From assembly GCA_009786685.1 (NCBI GenBank), contig WQRQ01000008.1, forward strand, positions 1 to 46,532: a DNA stretch of 46,532 nt, read 5' to 3'. Source of the stretch: Defluviitaleaceae bacterium. Lineage in GTDB: Bacteria; Bacillota; Clostridia; Lachnospirales; WQUN01. The position numbers were made by a program, and so were the translations under genes. This document shows, piece by piece, positions 1-8,478 of the stretch. Under the pieces are notes generated by a model, which had not been told where the DNA came from, made no database searches, and saw only the letters and a list, made by a program, of their open reading frames with translations. Position 1 is the stretch's first letter. Every line of letters starts with the position of its first letter.

Positions 1-1125
1 GCCACAGCCCTGACAGAAGCGGCCTGTGTTTGCTTCCCCGCAAGAACACGCCCAAGTCGCCGCATCAACGGCGGGTGTGGCGGCGGCCTGTTGTGCTTGT
101 TTTGCGGCTTGATTTTGCTGGTTCATTGCGAACATCTGGTTTGCGTCCATGCCGCCCGCTTGTTGCGCCATTCCCAGACCCATGAAGCCCATCATTGCGC
201 CGCCTTGGTTGCCTGCGGCGGTTTTCATGGCTTCGGCTTGGGCGTTTACGAGTGCCGCGCCCGCCATGCCGGGGTCGCGCATTACTGCTTTGCGCTGTAG
301 GTTGCGTATCATTTCTTCGTCTTCTTTTGGCGCGGAGAGGGAGTTTATTGCAATCGAAACTACGGATAGGCCGCGATTTTCGCTCCATTTTTCCGATAAA
401 ATTTGGTTTAGCGCGTCGGAAAGCTCCATCGTGTGGCCGGGGATGGCACTGTAGCGCATTCCCATCGCAGAAAGCCGCGCAAATGCGGGTTGTAACGCAT
501 TTAAAAACTCGCTGCGCAGTTGGTTTTCGATTTGGTCGCGGGTGTATTGTTGCTCCACGTTGCCGCTTACGTTTTGGTAGAAGAGCATGGGGTTTGTCAT
601 TCTGAAAGAATACATGCCGTTGCAACGCAGCGTGATGTCAATGTCCAGCCCGATGTTAGCGTCCACTACACGAAACGGAATAGGCGTTGCCGTCCCAAAT
701 TTATTATTTTTTAGCTCGCGAATGTTAAAGTAATAGACGCGCTGGTCTTTGGCCGTGTCGCCGCCAAATGTAAACCGCCGCGCCGCCGTCTTAAACGTGT
801 TGACGATACTGTCGCCCAATGAGCCTGCAAAAATGCTTGGCTCGGAGGATTGATTCCAGGTGTATTGTCCCGGCTCGGCGCATACGTCCATTATGCGGCC
901 TTGGTCCACTATCATCATGCATTGTCCGTCGGCTACGGCTATGCCGCTTCCGTTTGTGATTATATTGTCGTTGCCGCGATTTGCGGATTTGCGGTTGTTG
1001 TCGGTGCGGCGTTGCCCCTTTGTGACAAGCACCGTCTCGGGCATGGCGTCTTGGTAAAAGAACTCCAGCCACTGGTCGCTTAATGTACTCCCTATTGCGT
1101 TTACACCTGCGCGGATTAAGCCCAT
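1..1125 (-). CDS. SPFH-domain (YdjI/virion-core-like) protein with C-terminal zinc ribbon; 3' end lies beyond window
   Basis: Reverse-strand translation MGLIRAGVNAIGSTLSDQWLEFFYQDAMPETVLVTKGQRR...PIPFRVVDANIGLDIDITLRCNGMYSFRMTNPMLFYQN...CSCGEANTGRFCQGCG; ATG at 1125 preceded by AAGAGGTAAT RBS; open to the window edge so missing from the ORF track. Confidence 0.85.
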   Translation of the reverse strand, partial: MGLIRAGVNAIGSTLSDQWLEFFYQDAMPETVLVTKGQRRTDNNRKSANRGNDNIITNGSGIAVADGQCMMIVDQGRIMDVCAEPGQYTWNQSSEPSIFAGSLGDSIVNTFKTAARRFTFGGDTAKDQRVYYFNIRELKNNKFGTATPIPFRVVDANIGLDIDITLRCNGMYSFRMTNPMLFYQNVSGNVEQQYTRDQIENQLRSEFLNALQPAFARLSAMGMRYSAIPGHTMELSDALNQILSEKWSENRGLSVVSIAINSLSAPKEDEEMIRNLQRKAVMRDPGMAGAALVNAQAEAMKTAAGNQGGAMMGFMGLGMAQQAGGMDANQMFAMNQQNQAAKQAQQAAATPAVDAATWACSCGEANTGRFCQGCG

Positions 1126-1162
1126 ATGTATTACCTCTTTTCATTTTTGTGAATTTGTGTTG

Positions 1163-1168
1163 ATTATA
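1163..1168 (-). promoter_or_regulatory. Putative -10 box (TATAAT on minus strand) for the SPFH gene
   Basis: TATAAT about 38 nt upstream of the ATG; no good -35. Confidence 0.4.
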
Positions 1169-1191
1169 CACTTTATTTTGCAGAATTAAAA

Positions 1192-1251
1192 GCGTATGTT
1201 GGTCAAATGCAGTAGCGGGGCGGGTTGGGGAGGTTTTATCCAAAACATCTA
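1192..1251. repeat. Dispersed repeat copy 1 (minus-strand reading HVDVLDKTSPTRPATAFD)
   Basis: Aligns with copy 2 (1488-1553) over about 60 nt; contains GGTTTTATCCAAAACATCTA, identical to 22238-22257. Confidence 0.7.
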
Positions 1252-1281
1252 CGTGGGAATTATTGGTAATAATGTATGGTG

Positions 1282-1310
1282 TTGACTTACTCCTCATGGC
1301 TTGCTATACT
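1282..1310 (+). promoter_or_regulatory. Sigma-A type promoter of the folT transcript
   Basis: TTGACT - 17 nt - TATACT, just upstream of the riboswitch. Confidence 0.7.
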
Positions 1311-1330
1311 CTCACTGATTTCTATAAATA

Positions 1331-1425
1331 TGTGTCTAAAGGTTGTATGCGTTAAGTGCCGGCGGGGAGGATGAATCCGTCGGACGAAGGGTGTTTTAAA
1401 ACCCGCGGTATGCTTCCACATCCAC
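1331..1425 (+). promoter_or_regulatory. Tetrahydrofolate (THF/folT) riboswitch aptamer
   Basis: Core motifs in order: tatGCGTTAAGTGccggcGGGGAGGATGaatccgtcggACGAAGggtgttttaaaacccGCGGTatgc...CATCC; upstream of a FolT-like gene. Confidence 0.85.
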
Positions 1426-1441
1426 TTACATGAGGATTTTT

Positions 1442-1487
1442 AATCTCCTTTTTGTTGTGGCGTGACGCGCAAAGGGGAGATTTTTTT
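1442..1487 (+). terminator. Intrinsic terminator (riboswitch expression platform)
   Basis: 12-bp stem AATCTCCTTTTT / AAAGGGGAGATT followed by a T-tract, between aptamer and folT. Confidence 0.85.
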
Positions 1488-1553
1488 GTATGTTGAAAAC
1501 CATTCAAAGGCAGTAGGAGAGCGGGCCGGTAAGGTTAATCCAAAAACATCTAT
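1488..1553. repeat. Dispersed repeat copy 2 (minus-strand reading KIDVFGLTLPARSPTAFE)
   Basis: GTATGTTG..TCAAAGGCAGTAGGAGAGCGGGCCGGTAAGGTTAATCCAAAAACATCTA aligns with copy 1. Confidence 0.7.
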
Positions 1554-1577
1554 TTTGTTTGGAGTGTGGTGTTTAAT

Positions 1578-2663
1578 ATGAGACCGGTTAATGCATCGGT
1601 ACATCTGCGGCGTATAATAATATCTGCGATGTTTTTAAGCCTTGCGTTGATTTTGCGCACATATCTCAGGGTTGACCTTTATATGTTTGGCGGTAGCGGA
1701 ATGCGCCTTAGTGTGCATGGGATTTTTTCTACCATGCCTTCGATTTTGTTTGGGCCTGTTTATGGCGGTATAGTTTCCGGGCTTACGGATTTTTTGGGCT
1801 TTCTTATGAGGCCTGCGGGGGCTTATCTTCCTATGCTTACTGTTACGGCAGTGGCAGCGGGTTTTTTGCGGGGTTGTTTGTGGCTGTTTTTGCGTAATAA
1901 AAATGCCATGGTAATGCGGTATTGTTTGGGTGCGGTGGCGGCTGTTGTTTTGTTTGTCGGAGGCTACAATATGTTTGCATTTCGGGCGGACGGGGTTAGG
2001 GATTTCTATTCCTTCTCGGAAGAAAGCGGAATTGTGCGGCATGTATATACCCACACCACAGAAGGGATAAACGCAGACGGTTTAAATTACTACCGCATAA
2101 GTGAGTACACGTCGATAGAAAGGCGCAACGACGTAGGAAATATCACATGGCATATGGAAGGCGTACGTACAATAATTTACACACCGGTCGCGACACCGCC
2201 ACGCCGCATAGATGCCGATGCTTCTTATGTAAATATCACGGGAATGCGGTTGATTAGCCGTATGGCTATTGTCCGTTCTTTTGCTACGCTTGGGCAGGCT
2301 AATGTTTTGGGGGAATTTATTATGTTTACCACCGGCGCAATGATTGGCAGCGGTGCGCTTGTTTTGCTGTTGCTTGCTTTGGATTTTGTGCTGCGTAAGT
2401 TTTTGCTCAAGGATAATTTTCGTACTATGGCGTTGGCTCTTTCTATGATGATACCCGCTATTTTGGTTTCTACGGCAAATACTTGGATTTTGCGAGAGAC
2501 GACCATGACGGCTTGGCAGGTGCTTCCGTTTTACGTTGTGTGGCTGCCTAGGGTGCTGCAAAGTATAGGTACGACGACGATTAATGTGTATTTTGTTGCA
2601 GTGCTGATTAATGTGTGCGAAAGCCAACCTACCATGCGTGCGTTGATGGCTAAGGTGATGTAG
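1578..2663 (+). CDS. folT: Folate-family ECF transporter S component (FolT-like)
   Basis: Multispan membrane protein, N-terminal ..GGSGMRLSVHGIFSTMPSILFGPVYGGIVSGLTDFLGFLMRPAGAYLP.. typical of ECF S components; THF riboswitch upstream; GGAG RBS before ATG 1578. Confidence 0.83.
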   Translation: MRPVNASVHLRRIIISAMFLSLALILRTYLRVDLYMFGGSGMRLSVHGIFSTMPSILFGPVYGGIVSGLTDFLGFLMRPAGAYLPMLTVTAVAAGFLRGCLWLFLRNKNAMVMRYCLGAVAAVVLFVGGYNMFAFRADGVRDFYSFSEESGIVRHVYTHTTEGINADGLNYYRISEYTSIERRNDVGNITWHMEGVRTIIYTPVATPPRRIDADASYVNITGMRLISRMAIVRSFATLGQANVLGEFIMFTTGAMIGSGALVLLLLALDFVLRKFLLKDNFRTMALALSMMIPAILVSTANTWILRETTMTAWQVLPFYVVWLPRVLQSIGTTTINVYFVAVLINVCESQPTMRALMAKVM

Positions 2664-2678
2664 GGACGTTGATTATAA

Positions 2679-3959
2679 ATGAGAAATTTTTTAATGCTTT
2701 GGTTTGGGCAATCTGTGTCATCGTTGGGTACGGCCATGACGGGCTTTGCTATATCTATATGGGCATTTGAACGGACGGGGAGTGCGCTTGTGCTTTCTGT
2801 GTCGGCTTTGCTTGTTATGCTGCCCCGAATGCTGATGGGTATTTTTGTTAGCCCCTTTGTAGACCGCAATGATAAAAAACGTATTATGATTTGTGCCGAT
2901 ATAGGTACAGCCATATGTACGCTTGTTTTGTTTTTGCTGTTGCGGTTTAATGCATTGGAAATATGGCATGTTTTTGGTATTAACCTCGTTACAAGTGTGT
3001 TTGGGAGTTTTCAAACCCTCGCAAGCGGCGTTGCAGTGACTGCTGTTACTCCTAAAAAACACTATGTTAGGTCTGCCGGGTTGCAGTCGTTTTCGAGTGG
3101 GATGGTTGCAGTTGTTGCCCCTGCTTTGGCGGCTGTGTTGCTTGGATTTGTTGGTATCGTGGGCGTTATCGCCGTTGATTTGATTACCATGGCTTTTGCT
3201 TGTTTGTCGCTTGCATTTTTTGTTAAAATCCCTGCCCTTCATTTGGAGGGTAAGGATAATAAGCCTAAGTTTAATATTAAAAATTATTTGCTTGATTTGC
3301 GTAGCGGTTTTGAGGTGGTTAGGGCTTCGGCTCTTTTGTACAGGCTTATGCTGTTTATGGCTGTATTAAATTTTGTCACGAGCATGGCGTCTTATGGCTT
3401 GCTTGCGCCTATGGTTTTGGCGAGGTCGGGTAATAATGAAATTGCACTGGCTGTCGTTAGCTCGGCAGTGGGGCTTGGCGGAATGGCGGGAGCATTATTA
3501 ATACTTGTCGCGCCGACACGCACAAAAAAAGCACGGATGATTTTTTTGTGTTACCTGCTGTCGGTTATTTTTGGTGATATGCTGTTTTCACTGGGAAATA
3601 ATTTGGTGTTTTGGGCTGTTACCGGTTTTTTAGGTGCGGCTTTTATTCCTGCAATCACTGCTAATGCGACTTATTTTTGGCGCACGATTATTCCTATTGA
3701 ATTGCAGGGGCGGGCGTTTGCGGTGAGGTATGCCATACAATCCGCCGCTATTCCGTTGGGTGTTTTGGCGGGGGGATTGTTGGCGGATTTTATTTTTGAG
3801 CCGTTTATGGCGCAGCCGCCGTATTTGTTAGGGCGTTTTTTTGGAGCGGGAAGCGGCGCGGGTATGGCCTTGATGTTTTTCATCTCGGGCTTGATATGCG
3901 CTGTGCTTAGCATTGTGTTTATATTTAACCGCTCAATGCAAAAAGCGGAGGAAGAATGA
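2679..3959 (+). CDS. MFS transporter
   Basis: 426 aa, MFS N-terminal pattern (FGQSVSSLGTAMTGFAISIWAFERTGSALVLS..), about 12 predicted TM segments. Confidence 0.85.
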   Translation: MRNFLMLWFGQSVSSLGTAMTGFAISIWAFERTGSALVLSVSALLVMLPRMLMGIFVSPFVDRNDKKRIMICADIGTAICTLVLFLLLRFNALEIWHVFGINLVTSVFGSFQTLASGVAVTAVTPKKHYVRSAGLQSFSSGMVAVVAPALAAVLLGFVGIVGVIAVDLITMAFACLSLAFFVKIPALHLEGKDNKPKFNIKNYLLDLRSGFEVVRASALLYRLMLFMAVLNFVTSMASYGLLAPMVLARSGNNEIALAVVSSAVGLGGMAGALLILVAPTRTKKARMIFLCYLLSVIFGDMLFSLGNNLVFWAVTGFLGAAFIPAITANATYFWRTIIPIELQGRAFAVRYAIQSAAIPLGVLAGGLLADFIFEPFMAQPPYLLGRFFGAGSGAGMALMFFISGLICAVLSIVFIFNRSMQKAEEE

Positions 3960-3975
3960 CAAAAGGAGCGTTTAC

Positions 3976-4451
3976 GTGATAACCACAATCGAGCAAGCAA
4001 TGGATTTTATCTACGGCACTACATGGAAGGGCAGTGTGCTTGGTCTGTCACGTATCGAGGAATTAATGCGGCGGCTCGGCAATCCGCAGGATACGTTAAA
4101 ATTTGTGCATATCGCGGGGACTAACGGCAAAGGCTCGACAATATTACCTTTGTGGATGGCACAAGGATAGTGCCTGTGGACATGAGCATTGACGGGCAGA
4201 TTTTCGAATATAATGGGAAGCGGGCGGAGATTACGCTTTTGGGTGAACACCAGCTACGTCCACGCACGCTTTCTGCTTCTTCTTTGGAAGAATGTTTGAA
4301 AAAAATCGCCCCGGGCGCGGATATCGTCGTTTGTGATACAATAGACGGCGGTGTAGAACGCGCACTCGCCGCAGCCGAAGAAAGTGACATAATATGCGCC
4401 CTTGGCTCGCTTTCTATGATAGGCAAAATTAGGGATGTATGCTATAATTAG
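3976..4451 (+). pseudogene. folC: Decayed folC (folylpolyglutamate synthase/dihydrofolate synthase) remnant
   Basis: GTG start with AAAAGGAG RBS; N-terminal MITTIEQAMDFIYGTTWKGSVLGLSRIEELMRRLGNPQDTLKFVHIAGTNGKGST, then frameshift and loss of the middle to NITFVDGTRIVPVDMSIDGQIFEYNGKRAEITLLGEHQL, then a jump to a C-terminal-like segment ..SIICALGSLSMIGKIRDV. Confidence 0.8.
4440..4448 (+). promoter_or_regulatory. Extended -10 promoter candidate for the mrp operon
   Basis: TGCTATAAT within the last codons of the folC remnant; no obvious -35. Confidence 0.35.
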
Positions 4452-4492
4452 TCGTATGTCGCCCGCAATCCGTAAAAAAGGAGGGGCTTTTT

Positions 4493-4972
4493 ATGTTTAC
4501 GATTTTGCTTCTTGCCCTCGTTTGGGTTGTGCTTAATGGCAGCTTTACGGTTTTTAATGTGCTTGTGGGGCTTGCTATTGGTGCGGTTTCTTATTTTTTC
4601 GCGATTCGTTTTATGTGGCCTGCTAAAATTTTTACGGGGGTAAAATTTACGAGGCTGGTTTTTTATCCGTTCTATTTGATATATCAGATGTACATATCCG
4701 GTTTTGTGGTGCTTAAAATGATTATTTTTGGCTGCCGTACCGAGGTGGTTACGGTAAATACGGCTCTTAAAAATGACTTTTTGCGTACATTGCTTTGTAA
4801 TTCTATCACGATGATACCCGGCTCGGTTTTGCTTAACCAAGAAGACGACGAGCTTACGGTAATGCTTTTGCGCGAGAAGGATTCTGTGCCGTTTGCCGAG
4901 GACTGCGACGTTGGGCTTGAGGTTAAGGGCAGGCCGGAGGCTATTCTTTTACAGGCGGAGGGGTTGCAATGA
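4493..4972 (+). CDS. mrpE: Mrp-type Na+/H+ antiporter subunit E
   Basis: MFTILLLALVWVVLNGSFTVFNVLVGLAIGAVSYFFAIRF..; N-terminal MrpE pattern; first of an E-F-G gene order; GGAGG RBS. Confidence 0.85.
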   Translation: MFTILLLALVWVVLNGSFTVFNVLVGLAIGAVSYFFAIRFMWPAKIFTGVKFTRLVFYPFYLIYQMYISGFVVLKMIIFGCRTEVVTVNTALKNDFLRTLLCNSITMIPGSVLLNQEDDELTVMLLREKDSVPFAEDCDVGLEVKGRPEAILLQAEGLQ

Positions 4973-5250
4973 ATATTATTTTAATTGTAATGCTGGTGTT
5001 TTTGCTTTTTAGCGTGTTAAAAAGCGTGATAGGCCCTACCTTTTGGGACAGAATGCTGGGTATGAATTTGATTTCTACCAAGGTTGTGTTGATTATTATT
5101 ATTTTTGCTTCTTCCCTTGGGTTGGAGTATCTTTTGGACTTTGCTATTATTTACGCGCTTACGGGCTTTATTTGTACGATATTTATTTCTTCTTTTATTG
5201 CCGAACGCATTAAGGCGAAAAAAAATGAGGGCGAGGAGGATAAGAAATGA
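4969..5250 (+). CDS. mrpF: Mrp-type antiporter subunit F
   Basis: 93 aa, three TM segments, GPTFWDRMLGMNLISTKVVLIIII; overlaps mrpE. Confidence 0.85.
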   Translation: MNIILIVMLVFLLFSVLKSVIGPTFWDRMLGMNLISTKVVLIIIIFASSLGLEYLLDFAIIYALTGFICTIFISSFIAERIKAKKNEGEEDKK

Positions 5251-5543
5251 GTATCTTGCAGGCACTTGGTCATTTTGTTGTAGTCCTTGGGCTTGTTTTT
5301 ATCGCCTTCGGGATTTTGGGGATTTATCGGTTTAAGGAATTTTTTCAGCGGCTGCTTGTGGCCTCTAAAATTGATACCGTGGGTACTATTACCGTGATTA
5401 TCGGGATGATTATGATACATGGACTTAGCTTGTTTTCTGCACGGCTTTTGCTGATTATGGGGATTATTATGTTTCTTGGGCCTTTGTCTACGCATATCGT
5501 GGGCAGGTCGGCCTACTCCGTCGATAAGGAGGAGGACGAATGA
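5247..5543 (+). CDS. mrpG: Mrp-type antiporter subunit G
   Basis: 98 aa, FGILGIYRFKEFFQRLLVASKIDTVG; overlaps mrpF. Confidence 0.85.
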   Translation: MSILQALGHFVVVLGLVFIAFGILGIYRFKEFFQRLLVASKIDTVGTITVIIGMIMIHGLSLFSARLLLIMGIIMFLGPLSTHIVGRSAYSVDKEEDE

Positions 5544-6451
5544 TTACTTATCTTTTGGTCGGACTTTGGATTATCAGTGCGCTGCCTATTTTGTTTGAGC
5601 AAAAAATACGTCGCATGGCTATTTATCTGGGGATATTTTCGCTGATTACGTCTATTCTTTTTTTGGCGTTTGGTGCGCCCGATGTCGCGCTTGCAGAAGC
5701 GGCAATTAGTATTTTTTCTACCATATTTTTTATCACCTGCTTTGAGAAGCATTATAATGTCGTTGAACATATAAAAAATGTTAAGTGGACAAAGTTTATT
5801 TTGCCCGCTGTTTTTTCCGTTGTGCTTATTTTTATGGTTTTGCGCGTTGCGCCTCAGGTGGATGCCAATACCTATGTGATGGAACAGTATATTGCGTATT
5901 TTCAGCAGGATGTGGGCGGGTACAATGCGATAACTGCGATTTACCTGGGCTACAGGCTGTATGATACGGTATTCGAAGCTCTTATGCTGATGGTCGCGGT
6001 GGTGGCAATCGCGCATTTGTCTTGGCATACGGAGACGGCGGTTTCGCAAGAAAGCCGCCATATACAGATATCACGCCAAGCCAGAAATGTAATACGCATA
6101 ATATGCCCGCTGCTGCCATTGTTTGGTATTTATTTGATTGCTAACGGGCATGTGACTGCGGGTGGTGGCTTTCAGGGTGGAGTTGCGCTTGCGGCGTTTT
6201 TTGTGTGCAGGTATATGACTTACGGAATACATGATTTGCCGTTTAAGCGGCTGCTTATCGGTGAAAAGCTTGTGCTGGCGAGTATTATTATATTGTCGGT
6301 TTTTGTTGTGTTTATTGGTTTTCATACGCAGTTGTACTATGTCCCGATGGTGCAGACGGTGTATCTTATTACCATGAATACCCTTATAGGGATAAAGGTG
6401 GCACTCGGCTTTATTATGCTTTTTTACAGATTTATCGTGGAGAGGACGTAA
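5540..6451 (+). CDS. mrpB: Fused DUF4040 (MrpA C-terminal/MbhD-like), MbhE-like and MrpB-like protein
   Basis: N-terminal FGAPDVALAEAAISI (DUF4040-like) and C-terminal NGHVTAGGGFQGGVALAA (MrpB signature). Confidence 0.8.
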   Translation: MITYLLVGLWIISALPILFEQKIRRMAIYLGIFSLITSILFLAFGAPDVALAEAAISIFSTIFFITCFEKHYNVVEHIKNVKWTKFILPAVFSVVLIFMVLRVAPQVDANTYVMEQYIAYFQQDVGGYNAITAIYLGYRLYDTVFEALMLMVAVVAIAHLSWHTETAVSQESRHIQISRQARNVIRIICPLLPLFGIYLIANGHVTAGGGFQGGVALAAFFVCRYMTYGIHDLPFKRLLIGEKLVLASIIILSVFVVFIGFHTQLYYVPMVQTVYLITMNTLIGIKVALGFIMLFYRFIVERT

Positions 6452-6455
6452 GAGA

Positions 6456-6812
6456 ATGCAAACGGCGTCTATTATCATGTTTTTTCTGGCATTTTTTGGG
6501 CTTATCACGAGCCGAAACATCATAAAATCGGTAATTTGTCTAATGCTGAAGCAGACGTCGGTTATCGTGTTTTTTCTCGGAATGCGCTATCGGCCGGGTA
6601 TTCTCGCGCCTATCGGTGATAACTTGGCGGCGGATATCGCTTATATTGCAGACCCCTTGCCGCAGGCGTTGATGATAACCGCAATTATTATTGGGCTTGC
6701 CGTTACTGCCGTGGATATCACAATGATTATTTATCTCACAAATAAAACAAACTCCACCGACTGGGATGAAGTAAAAAAGAGAAGCACGGAACTCACCGAG
6801 GAGGTAAAATAA
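6456..6812 (+). CDS. mrpC: Mrp-type antiporter subunit C (NuoK-like)
   Basis: 118 aa, PLPQALMITAIIIGLAVTAVDITMI. Confidence 0.88.
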   Translation: MQTASIIMFFLAFFGLITSRNIIKSVICLMLKQTSVIVFFLGMRYRPGILAPIGDNLAADIAYIADPLPQALMITAIIIGLAVTAVDITMIIYLTNKTNSTDWDEVKKRSTELTEEVK

Positions 6813-8396
6813 ATGTTACCTTATTTTGTAATCGCGCCTCTTTTAATTGCCGTTTTTTTGTATTTGTTTTCGTCGAGCAGGACAAGCAGAATTGTTGCGA
6901 TAATTGCGCAGGCTGTTTTTGTCGGGTTTACGCTCTTTCTTTTTTTGGAAAGCAGACAGGGCGAAATTTATACCGTGGTGGGCGGATATCGTGGGGTTTT
7001 GGGGATTACCCTTTCTGCGGATATGCTTTCTGCGTCGTTGGTTATGCTTACTGCTGTTTTGTTTCTTATTGCCGCTGTTTACGGGCTTAAAGAGCCAAGC
7101 TCCAAGCTGTATTGGCTCTTAATGTTTATCTGGGAAGGGCTTATTATCGGCGTGTTTTTTGCGCGGGATTTTTTCAATGTGTTTGTTTTGTTGGAAGTCG
7201 CTACGCTTATCGTGGCTGTTCTTATCATGTATGTGCGGGAAAAACGCTCTATGTACGATGGCGTTATTTTTTTGATGGTTAATACCGTGGCTATTCAGTT
7301 TTATTTGCTTGGGGTAGGGTATATTTATATGCTCACAGGTACGCTGGACATGGCCATGGCTGCCGTGGCGATTGCGGATATGGAGGCGTCCCGGTTGATT
7401 TTGCCGTATACGCTTATTATGGCACCCATTGTTTTTAAATGCGCTCTTGTGCCGCTTGCGAGCTGGCTGCCAAAGGTGCAGGGGATTCCGCGTGCGCCTT
7501 CTGCCGTGGCTGCTATTTTGTCGGGATTGCATGTTAAATGTGCGTTGTTTTTGTTTATTCGTTTTCAGGAGGTTTTCTCGCCTGTTGCTACGGATGGCTT
7601 TTATTTTGTACTGGGAATTGTTACCGCCTTGGCGAGCATTGTTATGGCCTTTGCGCAGAAGGATATACGGCTTATTTTGGCGTATAGCTCCACTGCGCAG
7701 GTTGGCTTGATAATGGCGGGGCTAAATATCGGCGGGGAGTATGCTGTTACGGGGAGCTTGTTTCATATAATTAATCATGCGGTGTTTAAGGCTGCGTTAT
7801 TTTTGGGCGCGGGGATAATCGTGCGGATGTATCGCACGCGTGATATTACAAAAATAAGCGGGCTGATGAAACGCTCGCCTGTGCTTGGTATTACTACAAT
7901 CATGGCGATTTTAGGAATAGCGGGCGCACCGTTTTTTAACGGGAGTATCTCCAAATATTTTATGATGGCAGAAAGCGGCGGGGTTGTTTTTTGGATTTTG
8001 AATATAATTAACCTAGGCACGATTACGCTGTTTGTGAAATATGCGAGGATGTTGTTTGGTGAGGATACGAGCAATAAAACCGTGCAGATAGACGTAAATA
8101 AGCAGATAAGTGTGGCGGTGCTTGCGGTGATGTGCCTAGCAATGGGAATCGGCGGGGTTTGGTTGGCTAATTTCCTGTTTGGGGTGGATGTTGGGCTTAG
8201 CTTTTGGGGGTATTTGGAGAAATCGGCTATTTTTGCCGTGAGTGTGGCTATTGCCGTAGTGGTTAATAGGTACGCAAATAAAGAACACGCGTTTTTTACG
8301 CGTGTACGTGGGCTGGATTTGAGTTTTAAGGGGATGTGTCTTTCTATCGGAGTGCTGTTTGCTACGTTGTTGTTTTTTGTGGAGGTTACGATTTAA
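6813..8396 (+). CDS. mrpD: Mrp-type antiporter subunit D (NuoL/M/N family)
   Basis: 527 aa polytopic protein with FKCALVPLASWLPKVQGIPRAPSAVAAILSGLHVKCALFLFIRF and STAQVGLIMAG..FHIINHAVFKAALFLGAG. Confidence 0.9.
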   Translation: MLPYFVIAPLLIAVFLYLFSSSRTSRIVAIIAQAVFVGFTLFLFLESRQGEIYTVVGGYRGVLGITLSADMLSASLVMLTAVLFLIAAVYGLKEPSSKLYWLLMFIWEGLIIGVFFARDFFNVFVLLEVATLIVAVLIMYVREKRSMYDGVIFLMVNTVAIQFYLLGVGYIYMLTGTLDMAMAAVAIADMEASRLILPYTLIMAPIVFKCALVPLASWLPKVQGIPRAPSAVAAILSGLHVKCALFLFIRFQEVFSPVATDGFYFVLGIVTALASIVMAFAQKDIRLILAYSSTAQVGLIMAGLNIGGEYAVTGSLFHIINHAVFKAALFLGAGIIVRMYRTRDITKISGLMKRSPVLGITTIMAILGIAGAPFFNGSISKYFMMAESGGVVFWILNIINLGTITLFVKYARMLFGEDTSNKTVQIDVNKQISVAVLAVMCLAMGIGGVWLANFLFGVDVGLSFWGYLEKSAIFAVSVAIAVVVNRYANKEHAFFTRVRGLDLSFKGMCLSIGVLFATLLFFVEVTI

Positions 8397-8478
8397 GCAA
8401 AGTTAAATTTGTTTTTTTGGTCAAAAGCATTACAGCCCTTGATTTATATGGACTGTTTTATAGGTAAAATAAAATCTC

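Noticed and set aside
65-625. 186-aa minus-strand ORF
   Set aside because: Arg/Pro-rich out-of-frame translation overlapping the convincing SPFH frame
791-1297. 168-aa minus-strand ORF containing DVLDKTSPTRP
   Set aside because: Overlaps the SPFH gene out of frame and has no RBS-supported start; the DVLDKT part is treated as a repeat, not as an established protein
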